Source of the DNA: Anopheles merus
Taxonomy: Eukaryota; Arthropoda; Insecta; Diptera; Culicidae
Direction of reading: 5' to 3'
DNA: 64,000 bases
Assembly (NCBI RefSeq): GCF_017562075.2
Contig: NC_054085.1
Span: forward strand, 10,138,259 to 10,202,258
Every line of letters starts with the position of its first letter. Positions within the stretch are counted from its first letter, which is position 1. Made by a program: the position numbers and the translations under genes. Below the pieces are notes generated by a model. It saw only the letters and a list, made by a program, of their open reading frames with translations, searched no databases and had not been told where the DNA came from. Shown in pieces: positions 51,403 to 62,196 of this stretch.

Positions 51403-51873
51403 ATCTTTATTACCATTTTTTTCAAGGATTTAATCCAAAAAACAATGATTCGAATATCAATAAAATGTTGTCGGCTTTTGTTCAAGTCACTGCAAAAGAG
51501 TGGGAATTTTTATTACTAATATGTCTACTGGGTTTTACGATGAAGCTCAAGACCGTGGGACACCTAGATGAATCGTCATGAGTCAGTTGGAAGACCGCGG
51601 AACGATACGTGAAAATGTTGACAATACCGGGAAATGCGAATTTGTATCGCAAGACCGTGGCACATTTTTCTGGGAACATTATCGCCTCCTAGGGACATAT
51701 GGTCTGGCATGCAAGTTTTCTTGCACCTTTTATGTCCAAAAGGAGCTGACATAATAAATTACAGGATTTTAACCATCAGTTTGGGAGAATCAAGATTTAT
51801 TCTATTGGTTGAGTTCCTCATATGTAATTTAATTCCTTACCAATGAAGCATCTGACATATTTTTCTTCTGCGG

Positions 51874-51985
51874 TACAACAACCGTTGCGAGTCAAGGACT
51901 GCTTGTACCACTAATGAGGTTTGGCTATCAGGGACTTATTGATTACCCTTAGCAGGATACAAGTGAAGCGAGTTGACAACGGTAC
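51874..51985 (-). mobile_element. Rearranged SINE200-type fragment
   Basis: On the plus strand this reads as the reverse of the SINE: TACAACAACCGTTG, a shortened body, TTAGCAGGATA, then directly GAGTTGACAACGGTAC. The middle with the B-box has been lost. Confidence 0.6.
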
Positions 51986-52599
51986 GGGACGATCAATTTG
52001 ACCTATTGGATTTCAAAACTTGTTCTTTTGGTCGAACAGAGTGAGAAATCTTTTTAAAATGAAATAAACTATTGAAATTATTGTATGCTATAGCATGTCA
52101 CACTTCATTCAATATTCTAGCAGGAATCTTAAAGCTCCAAAATGTAGCTGAAATAAATCCTAGAGGGGTATTATGATTCTCGCCAATTTTTATGTGAAGT
52201 TTTGACAGGTTTTTGGATAACCTATGCATAAACATTGGGCCAAGAAAGGTTAGTAATTGTTTTACTCGGTATTTTGAAATTTCTTCAAAGCACTAGAACA
52301 CATTTCTAACAGAACAAACGAAAACAAATCGATTTGGAAACTGTAAATTTTGAACAAACTGAACAAACTTTAACTTTATCATACAAACAAGCACTATTCG
52401 GTTATTCAATTTCGTCGTTTCAATAACACAACAAAACATAAAACTCAAAACAAATCAACACAGCAAGTGAAATACGTTGATATGATTTGTTGAAATAGCA
52501 CCTTAAACAAATAAAAAACGATCTTAATACCATCGAATCTTACATTATAGGGTAATTATAGGGCGAGCCCAATTATACAATGTTAAGCTCATTTTTAAC

Positions 52600-53790
52600 A
52601 TTGTTTAACTATAGGGACACTATAGGGTAAACACGGACACGTTAAGGAAAATGGTAAAAATCTAGGTATATTTAAGTGCAACGATCAAGAAAATGTGCAT
52701 ACATTGTCTTTAACTTATGTTTTATCAGAAAATGTGTTGAAACTTTCAAGTTTTCATCATTTTTTATGTATGAAAAATATGAAATTTAATCATATATTTT
52801 TTTGTGCATACATTGTCTTTAACTTATGTTTTATCAGAAAATGTGTTGAAACTTTCAAGTTTTCATCATTTTTCATGAATGAAAAACATGATATTTTTTC
52901 GTGCAGTTTTGAAATGTTCGGGTAAGACGGACACCTTATATGGGAAAGATGGACACCATCAAGGGTAAGATAGACACCTATAAAAAAACGTTGAAAATTG
53001 AAAAGGTTTATAGTATGTTAACATATCCTATTGCTTTAACAGCTGACGTTGCTCTAGCTTATGACAACAGATCTTTCTTTTAGGAAATAGAATTCCTGAG
53101 CGATGTCGGAGCAATGCCTCATCTTTTGTTTTGCTTAAAGTTGTCCAAGTCGTGACAAGATATTGGATTTTGTGAAGCGCCTCATCAGCGCCGAGCGAGT
53201 AATAGCAGAACGAATGGCTACTATTTTGACTGGTGTTTCTCGCCTATTTCAAAACTTTCTCTAGTTGCTGATTGGTTGATAGCTTCGGAATACCCTTATT
53301 TGAGCTATTTGAAGAAATCTATTCTTTACCAATTGATATAAGAAATTAAATAAATCAATAAATTCGGTGTCCATCTTTTCATACAATAAAGTGTCTGTCT
53401 TTCCCGCCTTAGTGTCAGGATGTTCAAACTACCAGAAAACAATATTTTGTATTGCTTTCATTCTCGTTCTTTCGCCAGTTTTTTTTCATTAATGATCACG
53501 ACTACTTATTCATGAAGTAAAACTTCCGGAAATATAAACAATACAAGTTGTAGAGCTGAAGATTCGCAGTAGTCAAATTCGATCCACCCTTGTGCACCCT
53601 TGTTTAAAAATTTGTCTTTTTCGTGGATTTAAACAATTTTGCATGTATTATGCCAAAGATGTTCTCAAATGTGTTGTTTAACTTTAAGTTAGGATGCTGC
53701 ATTGTTGATTTTTTTCATAAATTTCCTTTTTCATGCATTTATGAGAAGTGTCCATCTTACCCAGTGTTCGTCTTTACCTACCATCCCCTA
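52600..53790. mobile_element. Unclassified element with subterminal GGGTAAGA-GGACAC repeats
   Basis: The left part has TAGGGTAAACACGGACAC (52,624-52,641) and, further in, several GGGTAAGA(C/T)(G/A)GACACC boxes at 52,920-52,980. The right part has the same boxes inverted (53,358-53,410 and 53,745-53,785, where the other strand reads GGTAAAGACGAACACTGGG). The inverted arrangement around a 1.2-kb AT-rich core suggests a non-autonomous DNA element. Another end of the same family is at 62,507-62,536. I found no transposase frame and no clear target duplication. Confidence 0.45.
52695..52912 (+). repeat. 109-bp tandem duplication
   Basis: The segment starting GTGCATACATTGTCTTTAAC at 52,695 is repeated from 52,804 with few differences over its first ~85 bp. 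It is internal to the unclassified element. Confidence 0.9.
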
Positions 53791-54405
53791 AGTAAAAGTT
53801 TGACGACCAACTGAAATTCTGATGCTTTTCTGAACTTCGTTCAATCTCAACTGAACTTTTGATTTTCCCAATATTAACGTATATTTATATTACCCAGGTT
53901 TGTTTCTTCGATGAAAATTTTGTTGCAATTAAATTGTTTGGGACCTCGTTTTAATTGATAAAGTATCGGGATACATTATTGGCATATACATTCAAACTAT
54001 GTTTGTAAATGAAGGTACAAATCAAAGTCTAAACTCCATACAGCAAATGGATCAAATTGCGGGTATCACTTGTTTAGTTACGATTGAACGAAGGTAGAAA
54101 GAAAGGCTTCAATATTTCAGTAAGACCTTAAGTGTAATAAAGTTGAATATAGTTTAAAAGCAGCTTAACATTGTTTATTTGGGCTCGAAAACGGTGTAAT
54201 TGGTCTAATTGGGTTAATTGATCGATTATTGGTCATATTTTTCACTTGTCTGGTTCTTGTTTTGATCTAAAGCTTGTTACAAATCACGAAGATTGTAAGT
54301 TCATTGATTGTTTGAAATACAATAATGCTCGCCCTCCTCCCACCGCCCTGGAAACTATGAATAAAAAATCTATTAAAAACCTCCCGTTTCCTATTTCAGC
54401 AACTT
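53791..54405. other. AT-rich stretch without a gene
   Basis: Nothing recognisable. A minus-strand AATAAA near 54,175 could serve the candidate cysteine-rich gene upstream. Confidence 0.4.
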
Positions 54406-54407
54406 AC

Positions 54408-54414
54408 CTGAAAC
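54408..54414 (-). other. Strong splice donor of unknown use
   Basis: The minus strand reads TTTCAG followed by GTAAGT, a perfect donor, at 54,408. It lies about 60 bp after the stop codon of the candidate cysteine-rich exon. It could end an untranslated exon, for example a distant 5' exon of the glycosyltransferase gene, or it could be chance. Confidence 0.25.
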
Positions 54415-54469
54415 ATTGATTATGATTGGTGATCTACAACTAGCGGCACAACAGTGAACAAAACGATCA

Positions 54470-54680
54470 TCACTCGATGTCGCACGGTCGGAATGCTGGT
54501 TTGTTTCGTTTGAACTTCTCGATGAAATAGACGTCCTTTGTCTTGCACGTGCTGTCGTATTTGCGTATCTCAGCGCACTTCTCTCGCTCATTAGCCCACC
54601 CCAAACTACACTGTCTCACTTGAGGCACAAAACCACACAACTTTTCGTACGAGCCAACAATCTCACACTGTGTGTACACA
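54470..54680 (-). CDS. Candidate terminal exon of a small cysteine-rich protein
   Basis: The minus strand is open to the TGA at 54,470 and encodes about 68-75 residues, beginning near VYTQCEIVGSYEKLCGF and ending KRNKPAFRPCDIE. It has seven to eight charged or cysteine clusters (Cys spaced 8, 7, 10 and 8 residues apart). The last third uses codons ending in C or G (TTC ATC GAG AAG TTC), as real Anopheles exons do. The frame lacks a proper ATG and has TAG or CAG acceptor candidates at 54,670-54,710, so it would be the last exon of a spliced gene, perhaps secreted. I do not recognise the family and found no upstream signal-peptide exon. Confidence 0.38.
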
Positions 54681-54884
54681 GTACGAACGGCTACCAACGA
54701 AGGCTACCAACATACCGTTAGCACGCCAGCTGCAACTGCTTCTCAAACAATCTGCGGTCACATTAATGTTGCAGGACAATATTGCTTTTTCTTGATGGAA
54801 TCATCTATTTTTGAAGCACGCCGTATTGCCGCTGCATGTAATCACAGCGGCGGCGACGTTCACCGTACGTCAACGATAAGAAAG

Positions 54885-55141
54885 GGAAAATCAATTTATC
54901 GATCGAGTTATGATGCACTCGCTGGGCAGACACCTTCTGGAAGTAGCACAGGCAGAGCCACACTGGCTGCGAAACACATACAAATCCGTGTCGGAGGAAG
55001 CGAATCAGAGATGCTTGAGGTCACTTCTAATGAGTTTGAAGGTCCGCTCGAAGGACCTTGGAGCTTGGAGCCAACACACTATCCAACTAATGCACTGTTG
55101 TGTTTACGATGTTACGAGCTCCATATACACATTTTGTTGGT
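54885..55141 (+). CDS. Doubtful plus-strand reading frame
   Basis: A frame from ATG ATG CAC at about 54,910 gives 77 residues (MMHSLGRHLLEVAQAEPHW and onward) of helical, protein-like composition and is open upstream to 54,885. A different plus frame is open for 201 codons across the same DNA. At most one can be real. No splice context, domain or homologue is recognised. The region may simply be GC-richer non-coding DNA. Confidence 0.15.
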
Positions 55142-55281
55142 AAATTTGTTTTTTAAAACGACCGCAAACAGCATTAATTGCACAGATATACAATCTTCTT
55201 TATCACAAAACCTTGTTAAGGGTAGAAATGGTGACTGTTTCCAAACAAACACACACAATTTTCCAATCTTACATTGAGCGT

Positions 55282-55981
55282 GCACGCCTTTATTTTTATT
55301 TCCACGTTTTGACAGTTTCATGACAACATGTAAGCGGTGAAAGAATAAGACAACAACAACAGTCGGAAAGGTTATTTTCCACTGTCAACGACGTATCCTT
55401 GCCCTCTTCCGAAGCGGAATCAAATAACCCAACGTTTGATACGCATGCGCAGGCAAAGCGGGAGGTTATTTTGCATCAGATGATTTCTCGATTGTAAACA
55501 AACTCATATTCACCACGGTTATGGATGTTATTATGCTGATGGTGGTGAGTATATTTGTTTTTATTTTTACTTTTCTTTACTGAGATAAGTTTGTAAGTAG
55601 TAAGTTTGGCACCATCCACGTCATGAAGTAAACGACAACCCATGATTGTGTTCCGTATGCTAGTGAATGGCGTCTTCAGTTGTCCCAGATGTCATTTCAT
55701 TTCATTTCATTCGTGAGAAAGTGAGGAAAAGGAACATAAATGAAGAGAAGAAGGAGAGAGTGAGCTACAACTAGCAAATGATCCGAGTCTTAATGTAAAT
55801 GACTCTGACGAAATGCAGAAGTCAAATAAGTTCTTGAGTATTCGTTAAATTTTCAAATGGATACTTATAACAGATCGGTGATGCCAAATTGCGTATGTCG
55901 TCTGGAAAGGAACAGTGGAGTGCGTTTTCGCAACGAACGGGCAGGAACATACACGTTGTAAGAAGAAAGGATTTTCTTATT
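55282..55981. other. 3' flank of TEP-A
   Basis: No gene. A short ATTTC repeat is at 55,693-55,714. The region lies downstream of the TEP-A stop codon. Confidence 0.5.
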
Positions 55982-58900
55982 TTACACCTGTCCTTTTGTT
56001 TTGCACACCTCGGAACAGTCATCTTCGCCACTGATTTCGCAAGCACTAAGGTCCTCTAAGTGGTACATTTTTATCGCATTTAGATCTACAAAAAGATAAA
56101 GAAAATAATAATTAACTAGATACTCTACAGTCAATCTCCACTGATAACCTACTTGTATCATAATAGTCGTACACAACCACATACGCAGGGCGTCTCAATG
56201 TCGGCATCTGCTGTCTGTGTGCGGATACAGTAAAACAGTGCTTTTTGTCGTCCATATTATCGTAATAAACTACAACCGACGTGCCGCCGTAACGAGTCTC
56301 GATTTTCTATAAGGAATTATACATTTTCAATAGCGATTAATACACTATTCACAACATACATATTTATACCTGTATCGGATTCACCGTCGTTTGTTCACTG
56401 ATCGGATTGCGATCAACCACGTAACCGCTCGGTAAGGTCACCTCGATCAGTGCCATGTTCGATTGACTGTCGGTCAGCTCGGGGATGTAGTTGGCACAGA
56501 CCCTCAGTCTCAGCTCGTAGTCTGAGCCTGTGTTCTGTTTTTCCAGGTCTAGTTTGAATCGATTCTCAAAGTTGACGAGATTCAAATCGTATTGATAAAT
56601 CACCTCCAGCAGCCCAAACCCAACACCCCTCACATTGATATTGATTTTCCTTGTCTCCTCCGGTATATCCATGTAATTCATTACATCAATGTGCTCTGAG
56701 TTGATTCTGAAGATTCTCGTATCCTTTCCGTACTTCAGTTGAACGGTGTAGTCGTTTCGTGACGGAGATATCTTTTCCGCCATCTTGGTCAGCGCTTTCA
56801 GGCCCACAAACGTGTCCTGCATGCGCGGAAAGCTACCGGTAACGTACCGTTGATTCACCAACCAATTCATGACCGGTACACCGTCTGGGTACATCTCAGC
56901 GCTCACAAACGACAGCAGAGCGTATGCGGTGGTTTCTATTTGGTTCGTTGTTCTCCAGAACCGTTCCGTTTGACTGATGTATCTGATGACTGACAAATCG
57001 AACAATTTTTTGAGTGCCTCTGTCTTCAAGGTGTGTCCGTTCAACATCATCGCGTAGGTTGCTATCGATAGGTCGTATGCATTGTTCATGGATCCAAACT
57101 GATTGCTCAGATAGGTCATTCCTTTTTGGATCACGTCTGCGTGCTTCACTTTGGCGATGTTATTCTCCAGCAATGCCGTTAAAACGAACGATGTGAGGGC
57201 CACACCATCGCGCAACCCTCCTTTCATGTCTTTATGAAACACTGCACCGACCTCATCAAACCGTCCCGAGCTGTGTTGTTTTGAGGCTATCCAATCCAAT
57301 GCCCTATCCACTATTTCTGTACCTATATCGACTATGTATTTTGAAGCAGTTTGCATCGTTGTGGCAACGAATGCGGTGAGAAATGTGCTACCACCTGTAT
57401 TTTCCCACAACCCAAATGAACCATCCGTCTGACGATAGCGCATCTGGTTTTGATATCCTTGACGCACAAGATTCGTAGCTTTGTCGATTAGATGCTGTTC
57501 TTTGGACCCGATAGCATGCAAATAATCCAGCACCAAAATGTTGGGAACAAATTTGACCATATTGTCCTCACCAGTTCCCGACGATAAGGCAAGAAGATTG
57601 TCCAGGTTCTTGATGACCATGGTCAGCAAGTTGGCTGCAGAAATGATTGGGTAAAAGAAGAACTGCTACAAATGCCTTTAAATAGTTTGTAAGCTCTCTA
57701 CTTACGGTTTAGTCGAAACTCAATCTTTATCGATCCATTATCAGCTTTCTTTGTGATGTCCAAGTTAATCAAAAACGTTTGATTTTTGTAATCGTCGAAG
57801 CAGAAAAAGCTTGTATCCATTTTCGGCTGCACCAAGCTTTCGGGCATCACCCGTATCACCTTTTCCAGGGCGTCCGTCGCTAGCCCATTGGCTATGGAGG
57901 CTGTCACATGGACCGCCATCTCGCCGAGCTTTTGTGCCTTTACAAGGAACGAGACAGGAAATAACACCTTCGGAGGAACGCTCACCGTTTTGGTGTAGCT
58001 TTGGTCTAAAACAAAGATTCGTTGTATAGCAATGCTGAGGATCGTCGTTTTCATCTTTGACACTCACCGGTTACTGGGTGTCCAAGAATTTCCATCTCAT
58101 TGTTTATGTTGTACAGCGTCATATCAACAGTGTGATCCTGTTCAAAGTTGTTGAATAGCGCAAACTGTAACATGACCTCTTTATCACGCTTGATCGAATA
58201 CGGTAGGTAATCTACGATGAAGAACGACTGTACCGTTGTGAGTTCGATCGGCTTCCTGATGATGCTCAATCCGTATACCGGATCGACCGAGAAGCCCGTC
58301 AAGGTCCAGGAGGTCATCAATTCCGGGAAAACTTCGGCCAGTTTAAGTGTTCCAGATCTTCCAATAGTTACATTTTTCCACAGCCACGATTTCATGCAGT
58401 TCCTTTCCAAAGATGCTTGATATACCGGTGAAGGCGCAACGTCTTTAACAGTGCGTTTAGTTACTTTGAGTGTGTTTCCAAGTTGAAAACCACCCGAAAT
58501 TTTTAGGAACATTCCATTACCCTAGAACAACACAAACACCGTTAGAAATAAAAATAAAATCGAACAATTTTACACACGGCATACATGAAATCCATCAAAC
58601 TCGGTCTGATCGTCTTCGTGCGAGTAGTCAAACAACTGCGTAACATCTTCCCAAAACGGATCCTGCTGGTTGGAGAACGCCAGCAAACCCTTATCATATG
58701 CGGCAAGGCCAACGTACGCACTAGGCCGTCCCTTCAGCTCCAGCTCTATTTTCTGTCCTGGTTTAGCTTTCGATTTGTTTACTCTTATTTCCAGCTGAAA
58801 AGATATTAACATAGTTAATCCATGGAAACCATTGAGTTCACAAACAAATCATAAAGTTACATCGTTGCTCAACGGCCTCAAATCTATCTCCAATGCATCC

Positions 58901-60735
58901 CAAATTAAAATGTTTTCGAATGCGCTGGTCACATAAATCGTTGCCTTCGGGAGCATCTTTTCCGTTGCACTAATTTCGAACACAATTTTCTTCTGTCGGA
59001 ACTGGCCGATGTAGCCCGCCTCAACAATATTACTTTTGGACACGACGTAGTAGGCGAGAAATGTCATCCGCTCGCTGCACGTTGCCAAGAGCATGATAGG
59101 TTCGTTTTGTTTTATGCTGGAAAAATTTATAGAATTTTAAAAATGTCTGTAAACAACTACACGACTCGATACTTACGGAAACCGTAGTTGTAGCTTCATG
59201 GTGATGTTAGTAAGAGGTTGAACGGTATGTAGTTTTTTCATGTATAATAAATCGTACTTTTTCTCTGAAATCTTAAAAAAACATATTTCCAAAAGGAATA
59301 ATTAATAAAATGTTATCTGTAATATGAGACTTAACTTACAGTAAGATAAACTTGCTGGGTCGACAGTGTTGGATACAACAAAACGTTAATTGAACCGTCA
59401 TGCTGTGTAAGATAAGTCTGCTCGTGCTCTACACCTTTTCCAGTCGCTTCTACCAAAAGCGAAACATTTCTAGCTGGACTACCATCGTGATAGGTCAACA
59501 TTACAGTGCAATTGAAATGATGTCCCGGACGGAATTGTAAGGTATCCTTTACTATCGTCAAACGATACGGATATTTGTGAACCGAGATGGACTGTTCCTT
59601 CATTACAGTTCGACCTGTAAAAATGTGGTATTAGATTTTTCTAGATAAACATTACATTCTCCCGGTACCTTTTACTCACCTGTATCCTGTTCGACAACCA
59701 CCACCTTCACACGCACATCCTGCTGTTCGTTGTTCAACTCCAAACCACCATTAAAAGCAAACATCACCTGTTCTGACCCGTTTACATTGATATCTTTACT
59801 CATATCTAACCTATCGCCCTCCAAGTATAGCTCCACCTTGGCCACTCCTTGCACTGGCTTGCCAAAGGGATACTTCGCTTCAATCGTGAGATTTAGAGTT
59901 TGATGTTCTTCCAGTGGAATCACCGATGGCTTTACGTGCACGTCGAACCATGAAAACACATCTTTCTTCACCTCAAACGTCTTTGACGCAATCTCTTCTC
60001 CTGCCACCTGAACCGAGATGTTCCACACTCCGAGCAGAGATGTGAGCGCTATCTGCAGATTGTTCTCGAACACACCGGCGTATAATTCTGCCGCTGGCCA
60101 TCGACGGATCACATTGTCATTAGGATCCCGAATGATCACATTAACGAACTTGACCCTCACCGGAGGCTTCAGTTCTGTGTCCAGCACGATCACACGAAAG
60201 ATTACCGTATCACCAGGATTAATTACGGGCTTATCGATTTGTATCACTCCCGATATAGATTTGCTGAGATACACCAGCTCTGCCTCCTCGTGAAAGTTGA
60301 AACCTTGCAGCCCATCAATGGTAATTTTGTAGTTCCCAGAGGACAGATTATCCGGAATCTGCAAAAGCGCAAATCTGTTATTCGTAAGCCTTATAACATT
60401 TCACCACTCTTCTTACACTGAAGTTGATCATTCGAATAGATTTACATGGCACGTCGATCATCTTCGTCACGTTCAGAATGCTTAAACTATTATCATTTTT
60501 CCCTTCCAGCTTCACCATCAAGTCCAACTTGCTTGGATTTGAATAAAAGTTGCTGATCGTAAGTGTGTAATTCTGGTTGTCCCGGATACATTTTGGACCC
60601 ATGACCAGTAGCCTGAAACAAAGCGTAGGTTCCATATTATTGCTTACACAAAAATTTGCTCCTTTGTTCCTACCCATGTGCGGCTCCAATGAAGATTATC
60701 ACCGTTAATATTCGTGACCTTATGAACTGCCGCAT
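55982..60735 (-). CDS. TEP-A: TEP1-like thioester-containing protein without the thioester
   Basis: A secreted complement-like protein of the C3/alpha-2-macroglobulin superfamily. TEP1 in Anopheles opsonises bacteria and Plasmodium ookinetes in haemolymph. Twelve GT-AG exons with consistent phases: 60,735-60,674; 60,612-60,417; 60,358-59,680; 59,614-59,340; 59,271-59,177; 59,116-58,861; 58,794-58,585; 58,521-58,068; 58,005-57,706; 57,634-56,370; 56,306-56,153; 56,085-55,982. They total 4,050 bp, 1,349 residues, close to TEP1 (about 1,340). Residues 1-21 are a signal peptide (MRQFIRSRILTVIIFIGAAHG). Macroglobulin domains fill the N-terminal half, then a CUB/thioester-domain region and a cysteine-containing tail (CEISGEDDCSEVC). 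The thioester site reads SSGTGEDN at about 861-867, not GCGEQN: Cys and Gln are both replaced. Acceptor AAG of exon 5 is weak. Thioester-less TEPs are known in A. gambiae; I cannot name the orthologue. Confidence 0.95.
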
Positions 60736-60791
60736 AGTTGGTGTTGACTATGTGCGAATTTGCGTCTATTTCGGCTGCTGTCTACGATTGA

Positions 60792-60796
60792 ACTGA
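60792..60796 (-). promoter_or_regulatory. Arthropod initiator TCAGT of TEP-A
   Basis: The minus strand reads TCAGT. A start at the A (60,794) would give a 59-base 5' UTR. No TATA box lies 30 bp further upstream, so the promoter would be TATA-less. It sits between the kB site and the ATG, which fits but does not prove the role. Confidence 0.4.
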
Positions 60797-60843
60797 ATCA
60801 CGGGTGGTTTGCATCCCTATCAGTGGAGCTGTCCTGTTGTTAT

Positions 60844-60854
60844 TGGGAATTTCC
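60844..60854 (-). promoter_or_regulatory. kB (Rel/NF-kB) binding site upstream of TEP-A
   Basis: The 11-mer GGGAAATTCCC is a palindromic kB consensus, 50 bp upstream of the putative start site and about 110 bp upstream of the ATG. Insect Rel factors (Rel1/Dorsal and Rel2/Relish in mosquitoes) bind such sites, and TEP1 expression is known to respond to these pathways. That this site drives TEP-A is an inference from its position. Confidence 0.65.
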
Positions 60855-61199
60855 CGCTCACAACTCTTACTGTCTGTATAACATTGTGCTATACCGTCAT
60901 TCGATAAGAATAAAACTTCTTATGCTTGTCTATCATCGCATCCAAATAGCAAACATACATTAAAAACTTTGTGGAACATAGCAATATGATTGTAGTATTG
61001 ATGCTTACACAAACATATACTGCACTTTGATCGGTATTAAATCATTGCCTAGTGTGCCTGACGAGAAAAAGATCTGAGCCTATAAATGCGAGACATGCAT
61101 TGTTAACTTTAACTTATAATTTATAAAAAAGCCTAAATCTAAGGCACGCCAAAGCCCAAGATAATCATATGTTAATTAATCTACCGCTATCTGCCGTAA

Positions 61200-61493
61200 T
61201 CATAATCTGCCGTCTGGTGCCGAAGGTACTTCTTCTTGAGGAGAGTTCATTGAATGGTTTTGTGTTTGATTGCTGTTTATAATTACCGAACTGGTCTCTT
61301 CGATTTGTAATAGATGTAGAGGAGTCATTTGCGAATAACACGTATAATCATATTTATCTAGACGCTCATCATATATCTACGGAAAAGAACTGCAAAAGTA
61401 AGGAAAAGTAAGGATAAGCCCTATACATTCATTTAAAGAAGCGTTTCATACCTTATGCTCAAGCAACGTTTTAACTGTTATTTTATAATCCAT
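61200..61493 (-). CDS. Candidate two-exon gene for a 72-residue protein, unrecognised
   Basis: Exon 1, 61,493-61,452, reads MDYKITVKTLLEHK and ends at AAG with GTATGA donor. A 75-bp intron ends in a pyrimidine-rich acceptor (TTCTTTTCCGTAG). Exon 2, 61,376-61,200, continues in phase with IYDERLDKYDYTCYSQM and ends APDGRL before TGA. The join keeps one frame and the intron has the usual insect size. TATAAAAA lies 142 bp upstream of the ATG. The product is hydrophilic, with no signal peptide. It could instead be the last two exons of a larger gene, because an AG at 61,471 could also serve as acceptor. It lies between two TEP genes in the same orientation. No family recognised. Confidence 0.42.
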
Positions 61494-61634
61494 GGACCGA
61501 CCGGTCCAAAAAAAAAAATATTTCCTGTTAGTTTATAGCAATAACAAAATTTTACTTTATTTAAATATTGTTTAACATTTTATTCAAATTTGTATTCCTT
61601 ACTTCTATAACCACCTACTCGAGTAGATCATACA

Positions 61635-61642
61635 TTTTTATA
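61635..61642 (-). promoter_or_regulatory. TATA box candidate of the 72-residue gene
   Basis: TATAAAAA on the minus strand, 142 bp before the candidate ATG, would place transcription start near 61,610. The region is AT-rich, so a chance match is quite possible. Confidence 0.25.
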
Positions 61643-62190
61643 GGAGTTTGCACATATCTGAAATAAAACGTGTATATCTTTGGCTGTAATTCTCGCACTT
61701 CGCAAAACATTTTTTTTCTAAACACATTTTAGAAAGGTTGTAAAGAAAACCTGTGTTACACGATTTTTAGAATGTGTTTCGATAACTTTTTTTTAAGATT
61801 TAGAGTGTTTTGTAAGAATAATTATCAGAATTATAGTTTTTACCGATCAAAAGTTTTCAAAAACAATTTTTTTGCATGATTGTTTTGAAAATACAAAAAT
61901 CAAAATAGATTAAAGTATGTCTAAATTCATTTTACAGATGGCAATGAGAACCTTTTCAATTTATTTATTATTATTATTTATGTTATTATTTATTTAGTTG
62001 ACGAGCAAATTTTCCCTTCATAACACATTAAAATATCATTCTTAGAACTAAAAAACCCGAACCTGATTAAAGCTTTAAACAGACACCATTGAATCGGCGC
62101 GTTATAAGAAAAAGAATGAACAAAATAAAAAAAAATTAGCTGCACCGAACATTAAATAATCGTCAGAAAGCTGTCTTACTCTTAGGTCGA
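61643..62190. other. AT-rich spacer in the TEP cluster
   Basis: No coding signal, only runs of A and T and a TTATTATTATTTATG stretch near 61,965. I see nothing else. Confidence 0.5.
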
Positions 62191-62196
62191 ATCAAC

